Source: Prostheceraeus crozeri
Lineage: Eukaryota > Platyhelminthes > Polycladida > Euryleptidae
Length of the DNA stretch: 64,000 nucleotides
Direction: 5' to 3'
Assembly (NCBI GenBank): GCA_907163375.1
Contig: CAJQUW010012537.1
Span: forward strand, 32,026 to 96,025
This document shows, one piece after another, positions 1 through 10,160 of this stretch. Every line of letters begins with the position of its first letter. Position 1 is the stretch's first letter. Under the pieces are notes generated by a model. That model was not told the DNA's origin, did not search any database, and saw only the letters and a program-made list of their open reading frames with translations. A program made the translations under genes and the position numbers.

Positions 1-102
1 AAATGACTACAGCTTTCGCCAGTTACAGTCACTTAAAAAAAAATTGAAGTTGAAATGAAAATAATATAGTCAGAGGAATGAATTTTAAGAACAACATCCG
101 CA

Positions 103-2415
103 TCATGTAAAACGTGTCTTTATGATGCGCTTGAATCTTGCGTGATTGAAGTCAAATAAGTCGATGTCAGAAATGCAGCCGAGCGTCGTGATTGTTCGAG
201 GAATAAAGTCATGCTTCCGAATCAGAAGACCACGGTGCGATTCGTAGGTGAGAACATTGGTATGTCCCGTTCTCCGATTTGGTAATTTGAAGCTGATGGA
301 GGACACAAGAAAAGGACAATTTACATGACTGTGAAGAACCTTATGTAAAAATATGAAGTCAAAGATGCTTCGTCTATTCTCCAAAGTCGTAAGTCCAAAA
401 GATTTGCAGTGATCAGCATACAGTTGACTGCTGTACATGATTCTTCTATGAAAACATAATTCTTTAACAAAAACCTTTTGAACTCTTTCGATTCTTTCTT
501 TCATATATTTCGCTTCCGGCGACCAAATAGGCGAACAATAGTCCAAAGATGACCGCACAAGCGAATTGTATAATTTCTTTAATAGATCCACATCTTTGAA
601 AGGCTTCAACGTTCGCCTTACGAATCCCAGCATTCGAAAAGCCTTTTTGAGTATGTGATTGATGTGAGTCGAAAAACACATGTTATAAGAAAAATAAACT
701 CCCAGATCTTTCATATGACTCACTCGGCTCAGAATAATGTCACCGATGACATAATCATAGTCCACATTTCGGGATCGTTTCAGTGAAAAGTTCAAGAAAA
801 AACATTTGCCAATATTTAATGACATCTTCCACTTGGAGCACCAATGTACTAGACAGTTCAAAGCATTTTGCAGATCCTGACAATCACTTTCAGTAGAAAC
901 ACGCTTAAAAAGCTTCAAGTCGTCAGCAAACATCAACGATTCGCATGAACGAAGAGAAGACGGAATATCATTGATAAACATGAGAAATAGGGATGGCCCA
1001 AGGATGGACCCTTGGGGGACGCCTGATGTGACGAGAGTCCACTCCGATTCTTGCCCGCAGACGACAACTCGCTGAAATCTGTCGCGAAGGTAGCTTTCGA
1101 ACCAGCGTAAACATGACCCAGCAATTCCAAATTGGTTCGATAGCTTCAATAGCAGATAGTCGTGACACACAGAATCGAAGGCTTTATTAAAATCCGTGTA
1201 AATAGAATGAACCTGGACTCCATCATCAAGGGCACATGCTATGAATTCTTTGTAACATGTCAAGTTGCTCAAGGTTGATCTGTTCGGAACGAAGCCATGC
1301 TGCTCATTGCATATTAGTTCCTTCAGATGAAAACGAAGGTACTTATTCACAATTCGCTCGAACAGTTTACTTATGACAGGTTGTATTGCAATTGGGCGGT
1401 AGGATTCCACATTGGTTTTGTCTCCCTTCTTTTTGTAAAGAGGAAATACGTTGTTGCGCTTCAACAACTGTGGGTATTCTCCATTGGATGTAGATATATT
1501 GAATATGGTTGCCAAAGGAGCACACAATTGTTCAACGCAACGGATAAGAAAAATTGCTGAAACATTGCCATAACCATTAGCTGAGTTCGGGCTTAGTCTC
1601 AGGATTTCACTTTTCATTTCCTCTGGAGAGATTGTGGGCAATTGGAATAAGGGAGCATCGTGGAAGCAACAACTTGGACGTTCAACAGTACTGTGCACCG
1701 CAAATATAGATTCAAAGTACTTTGCGAAAGCTTGTGCAATGTAGTGAAAACCGAAATGTTGATGGCCATTATGGTTTATAACTTTTGGCAGCGATGATGA
1801 CGTCCTCTGGGACTTGACATACGTCCAAAATCTTTTTGGGTTATTTTTGATGTCTTCTCCTACATTCTTTACAAATTCAGCATGGCGAGAATTTTGCATC
1901 AGCTTGACTTCCTTGCGTAATTGGCAAAAGTTCTTGAAAGCATCTGAGGTTCTATCCCTTCCACTCTTGATGAATTGCTTTCGAGCTCTTTCCTTCTCCT
2001 TAACAAGAGAAATAAGATCACGGTCGTACCAATGAGGGAATTTTGAACTGTTATATTTCACAAGAGGTACACAGTCAGCTATTATAGCGAATATGACATC
2101 ATAAAAATTTGATAGAGATTCGTTCACATTATCATAACAAATTAAACTGCTCCAGCAAACTAAAGTAAGCATCTTTTGAATTATATCAAAGTTAGCCTTT
2201 TTGAAGTTGTAGGTACTTCTGTGACATGGATCAGCACTTTTTGTTACCGGAGATCCCACCCTAACATCCAATGCCTGGTGGGTAGAGGAACATGGATTTG
2301 TCGAATGGCTTATCGCAACAGGCTTGCTATTGGTGAGCACAAGATCAAGCGGCTTGTTGTGGCATGAATTCAAGGCATTGTGCTGCCGCAACTCACAACT
2401 GTTCATCATATCCAA
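103..2415 (-). pseudogene. LINE reverse transcriptase
   Basis: This 770-residue open frame is a long non-LTR reverse transcriptase. Visible blocks are ESYRPIAI at about 337-344, YTDFNKAFDS at 406-415 (first catalytic Asp), GVPQGSILGP at 465-474 and the catalytic FADDL box at 496-500. These are followed by a thumb and a C-terminal region without an RNase H domain. The first ~30 residues end in LDLVLTN, which is the C-terminal end of the endonuclease, so the true protein started further upstream. Apart from the frame change near the endonuclease junction the frame is open, which points to a fairly young insertion. Confidence 0.9.
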
Positions 2416-2981
2416 GAAACGTGCAGTTTTGCGAGAGACGGAGGATGATTTTCACAGGATGCGTAATTGTGGTTGATTTCCCAAGCAGCATCAGACATGT
2501 TGAAATCGCCCAGGACAATGACAGAATCATGCAATTTAGCAACTGATCGAACTCTTTCCAAGGAGACCTCCATTTCATCTATTGCAGAAGATGTTGAATC
2601 AGGTGGTAAATATACTGTTGCGATAAAGATGCTGCGAGATGGGTTGTTAATCACTTCCACCCATATAATCTCAATTGAGTTAGATTCCAAATCATCACGT
2701 CGGACTGCCGATAATTCTTTGCATGTGGCAATTAGTACACCACCACCGTTCTTCTTGCTGCTTGTGTGATGATCCCGATCTTTACGAAAAATTGTGTAAT
2801 TTGAATTACATAGAATTTCTCCGTCAAAAATATTGTCATTTAACCATGTCTCTGTGATCGATAGGACATCATATTCTTTTGTAGATGCTGCATCGAAGTG
2901 GCTATTGAATTCATGAAGTTTTCCACGGATGCTTGTAGCGTTGAAGTAAAAAAAGCTTAGATCATGCTTCTCGTTGGTCAT
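2406..2981 (-). pseudogene. LINE endonuclease domain (exonuclease-endonuclease-phosphatase fold)
   Basis: The 191-residue reading frame starts with the typical LINE endonuclease opening (FYFNATSIRGKL). It then shows ITETWLND with the catalytic Glu, the GGGVLIA strand, and the LGDFN motif with the catalytic Asp and Asn. The nuclease nicks target DNA to prime reverse transcription. Past the LGDFN region the frame runs out of homology and stops near 2406. The expected continuation (ARFLDMMN, then LDLVLTN) is found in the frame of the downstream reverse transcriptase, so a one-base indel lies around 2420-2460. The start shown is simply the first Met after the 5' truncation. Confidence 0.8.
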
Positions 2982-3030
2982 TTCAAAAATAACACGAAAT
3001 GGTTGTCAATTCACCGGTGAACAAAAAGAC

Positions 3031-3105
3031 AGGTGCGGATTTGAACCCAGTAACCTCCGATGCAATGACCAAGCAGAGCGCTAGACGATACCAATGCACC
3101 AGCGG
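3031..3105 (-). repeat. tRNA-like sequence (SINE head or tRNA pseudogene)
   Basis: On the minus strand the segment contains a good polymerase III B box (GGTTCAAATCC at about 3036-3046) and an A-box-like stretch (TGGTATCGTCTAGCGC) about 45 bases upstream. GGTGC at its start can pair with GCACC at its end as an acceptor stem. The anticodon arm does not fold cleanly, so it is not a functional tRNA. It could be a degraded tRNA gene or the head of a tRNA-derived SINE. It sits directly against the 5' end of the first LINE. Confidence 0.45.
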
Positions 3106-3453
3106 ATCACTGCTGCCATGGAGGTGACAAGAAATATCTTATTCCTGGAGAGAAGAAGCCGGGTGCAATAGCGGCACGAATTGCAGTATCACTCGAAGCC
3201 GGAAGTGAATTGATACAAGTATCACAAAAGCACTTATGTCGACTTTTCTGAGCACTGCGATGTCCCACGGAGATGAATTATAGATCAAAACGTAAATGAA
3301 GCGATGAGCCGTCGAATGATACCACTTTCGAATCAGATGGACTGGTAGAACAGGAAATAATCCAAGAATGCAGATTTCCAAACAGGAGCGTATGCACACA
3401 CAACCGCAAGCAGACAGCGATGAGATGCATGCCGTTACAAAGATGCAATCCCC

Positions 3454-3747
3454 TTCAACGAGCACTCTTCCCTCATCTACAAGTATAAATGTGAACATTG
3501 CCCAGAATGTTATGTAGGAGAGACTCGTCGCCACATTTTCAACCGCATCAAAGAGCATATGAAAGGAAGCCCACCATCAGAAATCTCCATGCATATACAT
3601 CCACCATCAAAACAATCTTTCTCAATCATACATCATACTAAACATACACGCATAGGAGAAGCACTCAGCATCAAATCTCACATCAACAATCACATACCTC
3701 TCATGAACAACCACTTGCAATCAGAACATCTACATTTATTTCCATAA
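3454..3747 (+). pseudogene. GIY-YIG endonuclease domain of a Penelope-like element
   Basis: Translation in the frame of the downstream stop gives FNEHSSLIYKYKCEHCPECY, then VGETRRHIFNRIKEH, then a C-terminal helix region ending LHLFP. The Y-K-C-x2-C-x2-CYVGET pattern with the following Arg is the GIY-YIG nuclease of Penelope retroelements, in which a Zn-finger-like Cys pattern precedes the second GIY-YIG strand. This domain makes the target nick for insertion. About 98 residues remain and no start codon belongs to the fragment. The 62-residue Met-initiated frame at 3559 is only the distal half of the same domain. Confidence 0.8.
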
Positions 3748-3839
3748 TACACATTTTGTTATATTGTATAAATTGCAAATAAAATTTGTTGATTGTACTC
3801 TCCCTTGTATATAAACCTTTATTGTTCTGTCACTTTCAG

Positions 3840-3886
3840 TTGTCACTGAGGATGGTACGTCATGTGTGCTGAAACGCGTATGACAA
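3840..3886 (+). ncRNA. Hammerhead ribozyme-like motif in the Penelope terminal repeat
   Basis: Reading 5' to 3': TTGTCA (3840-3845) pairs perfectly with TGACAA (3881-3886) as stem I. Next come the core CTGAGGA (3846-3852, matching CUGANGA), a stem II candidate GGTAC/GTGCT, the core GAAA (3871-3874), a minimal CGCG stem III, and UA before the cleavage point (3879-3880). The order and the very short stem III match the type I hammerheads known from Penelope-like elements. Stem II uses two wobble pairs and has a T-T mismatch at its base, so activity is uncertain. Confidence 0.7.
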
Positions 3887-3892
3887 TAAACT

Positions 3893-5135
3893 CTATTCGA
3901 ACAAGTTGAGTCTGCACAAACTTCCATAAAGCTCGCATTCCCAAGGTACTTACGTAGTGGAAGGATCTCTGTGCCTTTCTGTCGAACATCTGTGCGTCGC
4001 AACTCTTTCTTCCCAAGAGTGTGCATTTCAAAATCATCTACCTATTATGACTGACGTAGTTCCTTTAATTGATGCTGGCTAATTTTATGCTGAAGAAATG
4101 TAATTGACTTGTAACTTCTGATTTCCATTTGTGATTTGATTCAAATTACACATTCTCTCTCTCTTGAGTTGAAATTCTCCCTACTTTTCCCTACTCTATG
4201 GGTGTCGAGAAAGCGCATCACGAAGTGGTCAAATATTTTAGCAAGGACTGTGGCAGTCACAAAATTGAGTTGTCATCATTATAAGAAATTTCTCATACTA
4301 ATAATTGTCTGCCATATCCTCAAGGACTTCAGATCTGACTGCTATCATATTTCCCACACTTGGAGTGCATTTTGCGCTGGATGGCGATTATCGCAGCCTA
4401 ATAGTTATACAAGACGTCTCAGTTTCCGACATTCCGTCAAGCATGATCACCAATTATTGGAAAAATGTCACTCGTCAGACTCCAATTCTGATAATCTTCT
4501 AATGAAACGATAATGTGCTTCTCAATTTCATCATAGCAAGTTACTTCCCACCCATTTTTGCAGACATCACATTATGTCTATCTTGTTGCTGAGAATTCGA
4601 TTATTGAAACTTCACAAGAAGCTGTTTGACCATTTAGGGTAGATACCATCCATGTCCGTTAATGTAATTGACAGTCCGGCTGATATTTCTGCTGATAGAA
4701 TGCATGACTTTATTATAGAGACGAAAGTCAATCAAGCATTCAAGGAATGACGGGAAGCAAGACAGGTGGATATGGCAGAGAAATTCAAACTTTTATCTTT
4801 TAATTATTGCATTTCTGCATATTAGTTGCCATGATATCCATGATTTTCACTGATTTGAAGCATAGAAATTGAATCCAAAGAAGCTGACCGGGTCAATCGT
4901 CTCTTACAATAACATTTTGAATCTACTTCATCATTCAAAATGCGAAAAACTAAATTAATGGCATGTAGCGAAGGTGCGTGACGCTGATCATTTTGCTTTT
5001 TACTCATTTTGACAAAAATATTCAATCCTATCGCTACTTTGTTAGCGTACGGTTGTTAAGATTCAGGTTTATCAAAACCACTCTTTGAATATATAATCAA
5101 TATGATATAATATTATACAAGAGACCACATTCAGA
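3893..5135. other. No recognisable gene
   Basis: This is AT-rich sequence with only short spurious reading frames (for example 4136-4513). I see no domain, repeat or RNA motif here. Confidence 0.6.
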
Positions 5136-5139
5136 CGAG

Positions 5140-5417
5140 AATCCACAGTTATTGCAAGAATCCATAATCATTGAAAATTCACAATTACTGCATGTCCACA
5201 ATTACAGCAGAAATCCACAGTTACTGTAGAAGCTCACAATTATTGCAAGAATCCACAAAAATTGCATATCCGCAGTCATTACAGGTTCACAAATATTGCA
5301 CGAATCCACAATTACTGGATGTCCACAATTATTACCGGAATCCACAACTACTGTCGGAATCCAGTGTTACAGCCAGAATCCACAGTTATTGCAGAAGTCC
5401 ACAATTGTTGCACGTTT
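5140..5417 (+). repeat. Minisatellite, ~18-bp degenerate unit, ~15 copies
   Basis: The stretch consists of diverged tandem copies of a unit like GAATCCACAATTATTGCA. Unit length varies between 16 and 20 bp. Because the usual unit is a multiple of three, all frames read as repetitive peptides; these are artefacts and not proteins. High divergence between units suggests an old array. Confidence 0.8.
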
Positions 5418-5419
5418 AA

Positions 5420-7580
5420 GAAATTTAAATATCATGAAGATCATGCAACATCGGCAGCTAAGCAAGCAGCTTCAATGGTCATTAACAAACTGCTAGTTTC
5501 CAATAGTCCTAATTTAAACGAAAGCGAGAACGGATTTCCATGATTAATGAGACTTGAGGAACATTTTGTGACAGCTAGTGGCCGCAGACTTTACTGCTGG
5601 AATAAGAAGCAATTATTCGCCTCGCGAGGAATTCGTTTGCGGTGCAATTCTCAAAATCAATTCAAATACTGAACTTTGAGGACTGTGCTGTGTATAGAGT
5701 AATTGATCTAGTTGTTAATGTTTCAAATAGAGACATTTAATGTAAAATTTAGATCCACTTATGATATACGTATTGTTGCTTTGATATCACATTATCAGCT
5801 TCAGAAGTTTACTTCGCAGGCATTTTGATGGATTAGAGATTCAGATTGATAATAAATTCATGTGGTACACATCAACGCATAAAAGAAAATCATTGAATTT
5901 TGCTCTTTCCTGCGTTAGACGAGGAATATGATGCTAAATGTCTTATAGAAGAAAAGAATAGCATCAAAACGAAGTTCAAAAATTGACTCACAGAGCCTGG
6001 CTTTTTTGAACAATGACTTATTGTAGTAAAGAACAATAAAGTAAAAAACTGCATTGTTTTTTCCAAAGAAAGACTTCTGTCATCATTAGAAACATATCCT
6101 CATCGATTAAATCAAAACATTGTTGACAAGACCTCGGAAGAGGCAGTAAGTAAGAGGACAAACGCTGATGTTTTGTGTCATCCTCAACACTTGATGATGG
6201 TAAATTGATGGCTTGTCTGGAATCTCATCTTTTCATTAATTTCATCAGAGATCGGATTGTCAACAGAGTAATTTAGATAGTGGATGAGTGGAGATTTGAT
6301 TAGCTGCCAATGTTTCCCAGCGAAGGAGACACGGAGATAGAAGAATAGAAATCTGGTGTAACAATTCGATTGCGAAATGTGTTCATTACTTTCCTCATTA
6401 CGTATTCCATCCAACGTTTTGTTTCTCCATTTCCTTATGTCTGGACGTGAAGTTGGCGAAGATAACAACTGTGTGAAGGAGAAATTCATTTCATAGGCAA
6501 ATACGATTACAGATAGATAAGCTTGTTAATCGTCTTTGTTAATCTTGTCAGGAACTGGCGTAAGCTCATCATTGCTAATGGACTGTGTGTTAATCATCCG
6601 TGAATCTTCGAGATTGAAGACAGATTGTCTTTCTTTTGTTCATCAATAATATTTCATTTGTTTAAATTCGCTGATTTTCGCGCAACCACACTGCAAAGAA
6701 GATAATTAGCCAAAGCTGACCCTGAAGATCATTTTGGAAATTGGAAACTTGATGAACAGCAATGATTCGAATGACAAAGTTTATCCCAATGTCAAACTTC
6801 AGGCAGCAGGGTTTTAAATTATACTAAAAGAATGTCTTATACTTAAAAGAATGTCTCATTTAAAAGTATATTAAATTACACTGCTTAAAATTTGGATAAA
6901 GCAAATGTTCGGAAAAAGCATGTTTCAAAATTCCAAAGCGCGGTTTCAAAGCAACATTTGAAAATTGAGTTTTAAAGGCAATTTAAATCATCGTTTTAAA
7001 TAAGACATTGCGATGAAGCTTATTTTTGTTCCAGTACAAATGCACTCTATTCTATCGGCATTAGAAGCTTGATCCTATATAGTAAATTATAACATCTTGA
7101 AATCGTTCCTTAACCCCTTCATGCATATTGTACTCCCTTGAGGACATTTTGACCCACATATTTTGGGTTAACATTGCACGGCAAAATCTTTCTTTTGCAA
7201 CCAAAAGAAAGAGGAGATCAATGCTCTTCTAATGGTATTTCTCCCGGCTTCGTACAATCACTAGAACGCCCGCAAATTGCATTTGAAGAAAATTTAATTT
7301 TTCAAAAAAAACTTCAATTTTGAAAATAATTTATGCATCAAAGGGTTGAGGTAATGCATCTATTAGGCATTGAGCATTGTCGCCTGTGAATGCACAATTA
7401 TTAAATGTCAAGCACACGTGTACATGTATATCTGAACCAGGGATGGTCGGTAACAATAAATTATAGGAAGTTTGTCTATACTCGGAAGCACATTAGGCGC
7501 AGAGCCATTCTTCCATGTGGCCGAGTTGTTATCCTTCTCTTATTCCTTTTGTGTTGAGTGTTTATGAAGAATGCAGAGTG
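5420..7580. other. No recognisable gene
   Basis: AT-rich non-coding sequence. Reading frames above 60 codons are rare and have no protein character. Nothing further is supported. Confidence 0.6.
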
Positions 7581-7589
7581 TACGTATTA

Positions 7590-7655
7590 TAAAAGTCTTA
7601 TGTTTGAACCAAGGTCTCCCGTACGCAGAGCAAACTCTCTATACCACAAGGCCTT
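7590..7655 (-). repeat. tRNA-like sequence with B box (SINE head candidate)
   Basis: On the minus strand a B-box-like GGTTCAAAC (7602-7610) follows an A-box-like TGGTATAG (about 7639-7646). It resembles the tRNA-like block at 3031-3105 (both read GCTCTGC between the two boxes), so the two may belong to one tRNA-derived SINE family. No tail or target duplication could be identified. Confidence 0.35.
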
Positions 7656-7659
7656 GTCT

Positions 7660-8757
7660 CGAGGAGGAGACAGCAATGCCACAATAGAATGCGGCGTTAG
7701 GAAGAGCGTCTCAGTCATTGCCAGAGGTGAACATATGGGATGACCTGACGTTGACTCGGGCTTCGTCATGTACTTTGTTTGTTTGAACTCACTAAGAACA
7801 TTATTAATGCATCTCAGTATGTAAAACTTTTCAACTAAGTTCGCAACTGCACAAAGCTTCAATTCATGTGCATTGATACCTTTTAGACATGTCTTCAAAG
7901 AAGAAATGAATCTTTAAAGAAGTGGACCTTTTTAGAATCCCAATATGCAAACCCACGCACCGCTCGCCTCTGATCTGACAACCAAGAAAGCACTTAGTCG
8001 AAAGTCCACATTTATTATAGCTTGTATGAGCAAATCCCATATACAGGTTGCGCTAAAAATAATGCAAGTTGCATTATGCGGCAAAGAGAGATGTTAGCAA
8101 TGAGAGTGAAATGAGGGGAAAGATAGATCGGATTGCCAAACAAATGATATACGACTGTAGGACACGAATCTACGACTTAAGGTCATCTAGAGATGTCGCA
8201 CTAGCAACTGAACTGAGGATGTTTACGTGCGACTTTCAAATGACAGGATCAGTCTTTACTACTACATGTGTGTAAAACTACATGTTCTCTGTTGCTCCGT
8301 TGATACAGTAACAGGTTTGGATGTTGTTGTTGGTGAAGGCTTTAAGTCCCATAAGACGCACGTCATGCGGTTATTCATTTCATCAATAAAACATGCTCAA
8401 ATAACTCAAAGGTCACTTCTTGACGTCATAATCCGCTTTAAAAAAGAAAAATATGTTTACTCAGCAGCATGCCGCAGAACCAGTTTGGTGCGGAAGGCCA
8501 ATACAGAGATATTCAAATTCAGCGCGATTCAGGGAAGGTGGGAGAATACACTAGAATCATCACCAGCCGCACACTACCTCATAGGTTATGCAGATCAAAG
8601 AATTTTGAAATTGAAGCTGACAGAAGACGCAAGCAATTCCAGGTTTTCATGTCTTCGTTTCATAGTGGCTAAGTTCTGCTATAATTGTGTTTCTATTCTC
8701 TCAAAGTATAGAAACTTGATTTCAGACGGTGTACCTATTTCTTGGGTATTATTTTAG
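7660..8757. other. No recognisable gene
   Basis: A 176-codon frame (8227-8757) is open but has no domain, no repeated elements and no sign of selection that can be judged by eye. I leave it as chance coding potential. Confidence 0.5.
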
Positions 8758-8765
8758 ATTTCCAC

Positions 8766-9611
8766 CATAGAGTAGGGATATATAGGTAGAGTGTCGACTC
8801 AAAAAAGTATCTGTACACATGTATACAGTGAAAATTTTTATATGAAACGATTCAGTTTTTTGCGGAGATTACGTTCCCGTGGTCCAAAAAATTATTTGAG
8901 CAGTTTTTAAAAAATCAAAATTTTGCATATTTGTATACTACCGACATGATTCATCTCTATAAGTAATATGAAACAAATAGGATATCAAGAGGAATGAATA
9001 TTTGCTAACAAACATTCTAACTAAGCAGAAATTGAGCTGATTATCAAGGGAATTTCACTAACCACATTATAATGGAAGTCTTCATGAAAAAGTCGCGATA
9101 TTATTCGTGCTTTCTTGGCTGAAATGTCAAGTTTTTGATTCAATTTTCACCGGCATGATTTTATGATCCACTAAATTCATGTTTCATTTCTTGAATCTGA
9201 ATATTAATGTGGACCCATTTACATCTTTCAAAATTGATTGAAGTCATTGTCCTGATTCTGTTATTTTGCTCTTCCAGTGGCAGGTTACTTATGATATGAT
9301 CTCGATTAAAAAGATTCTCTTGAGGTCAAGCATGAAAGCAAAAACAGGTCATCGAGTTGCTAATTTACAAACATTGCCTCTTTAATGACACGGAATCTGT
9401 AAAGTAATTTCATGTCCTTCTGCATTACTATCATGATCAGTCAATTCCGTTGTAGTTTCTTCTAAACTGCAAACATTTGCATATCTAATATTTGGTGACA
9501 ACATTACCACCTGTGTCACCCACGAGTTCATTCAATAAAATCGAAAGTGTATACTCATTGGGGATTTAATAAATGGTGAGTTATCACTCTACCTAATATA
9601 CTTACTCTATG
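8766..9611. mobile_element. Non-autonomous TIR transposon, copy 1 (8-bp TSD; hAT- or P-like)
   Basis: The element begins CATAGAGTAGGGATATA and ends with the inverse (CACTCTACC...TACTCTATG), giving terminal inverted repeats of about 26 bp. It is flanked by a perfect 8-bp target duplication ATTTCCAC (8758-8765 and 9612-9619). The 846-bp interior has no transposase. Two further copies with the same ends and 8-bp duplications lie at 41645-42443 and 49081-49911. Eight-base duplications fit the hAT or P superfamilies; the autonomous partner is not in the window. Confidence 0.9.
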
Positions 9612-9619
9612 ATTTCCAC

Positions 9620-10160
9620 TTTACTGAATAAAGCATTCTCTCTATCTCTACAGATTTGCTAAAAATATTAAATAGAGACTCAATGCAAGTCATGATGCAT
9701 ACTTGTATAATGGAGGATCAAAGTTGCAAATTTGGATCATGAATGGCATTATTTATTATCCGACATTAAATACAAGTGCATACCCTAATTTCACTATTCT
9801 TAGAAAGCTGCAAGAGCATGATTTCAAAATACGGAAGCTGTTGGAAGCTCTGACTGATTTCTGTCTCGTTTATTGTGCTCTGTTATTGATCTTAATGTGC
9901 GCAACAAATTCTGCTATCCTTCGGGATGCAAGCAATGCACAGTGGGTCATAAAACAGGACCGCGTTTTTCCAGCTCTTTTCTTCCTGTTCGAGTGCAGTC
10001 ACGAAATCTAGACCGCCTTTGGGTGATGCCCCGAAGTTGTCATTTCAGGGTTTATTTTTAAAACTAATGTTCCTTGCAACAAGTGTGTCCAAATTAGTGA
10101 AAACAGATACATTTTGTAACGGGCTGCGTCGCTAAACTGTGTTTACACTATCCTGCCACA
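9620..10160. other. No recognisable gene
   Basis: Sequence between the TIR element and the second LINE. A 102-codon frame (9703-10011) has no recognisable features. The LINE homology begins near 10165. Confidence 0.5.

Larger units (their letters stand above)
1..2995 (-). mobile_element. Non-LTR retrotransposon (LINE), CR1/Jockey-like, 5'-truncated
   Basis: This minus-strand element encodes an apurinic-type endonuclease followed by a reverse transcriptase, the order used by CR1, L2 and Jockey-group LINEs. The coding part runs from about 2981 down to 103. The 3' untranslated region continues towards position 1 and may pass the window edge, so the 3' tail is not seen. There is no gag-like first ORF, and the 5' end stops near 2990 just before a tRNA-like sequence, as expected for a 5'-truncated copy. 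Endonuclease and reverse transcriptase lie in different frames, so the copy is inactive. The clade is inferred from motif style only. Confidence 0.85.
3448..3900 (+). mobile_element. Penelope-like element, 3' fragment
   Basis: This is the 3' end of a Penelope-like retroelement: the GIY-YIG endonuclease domain, its stop codon, and the downstream terminal repeat carrying a hammerhead-ribozyme-like motif. The reverse transcriptase that normally precedes the nuclease is not visible, so the copy is strongly 5'-truncated. The assignment rests on the CYVGETRRH nuclease motif plus the CTGAGGA...GAAAC terminal motif, a pairing typical of Penelope elements. Confidence 0.8.

Noticed and set aside
3139-3558. 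139-codon minus-strand frame across the Penelope fragment
   Set aside because: It overlaps the plus-strand GIY-YIG homology and has no protein family character; treated as a shadow frame.
5171-5543. Several 60-93-codon frames of QLLQEST-type peptides
   Set aside because: They are translations of the 18-bp minisatellite.
8227-8757. 176-codon open frame as a gene
   Set aside because: No recognisable domain, no splice or promoter context, and length still plausible by chance.
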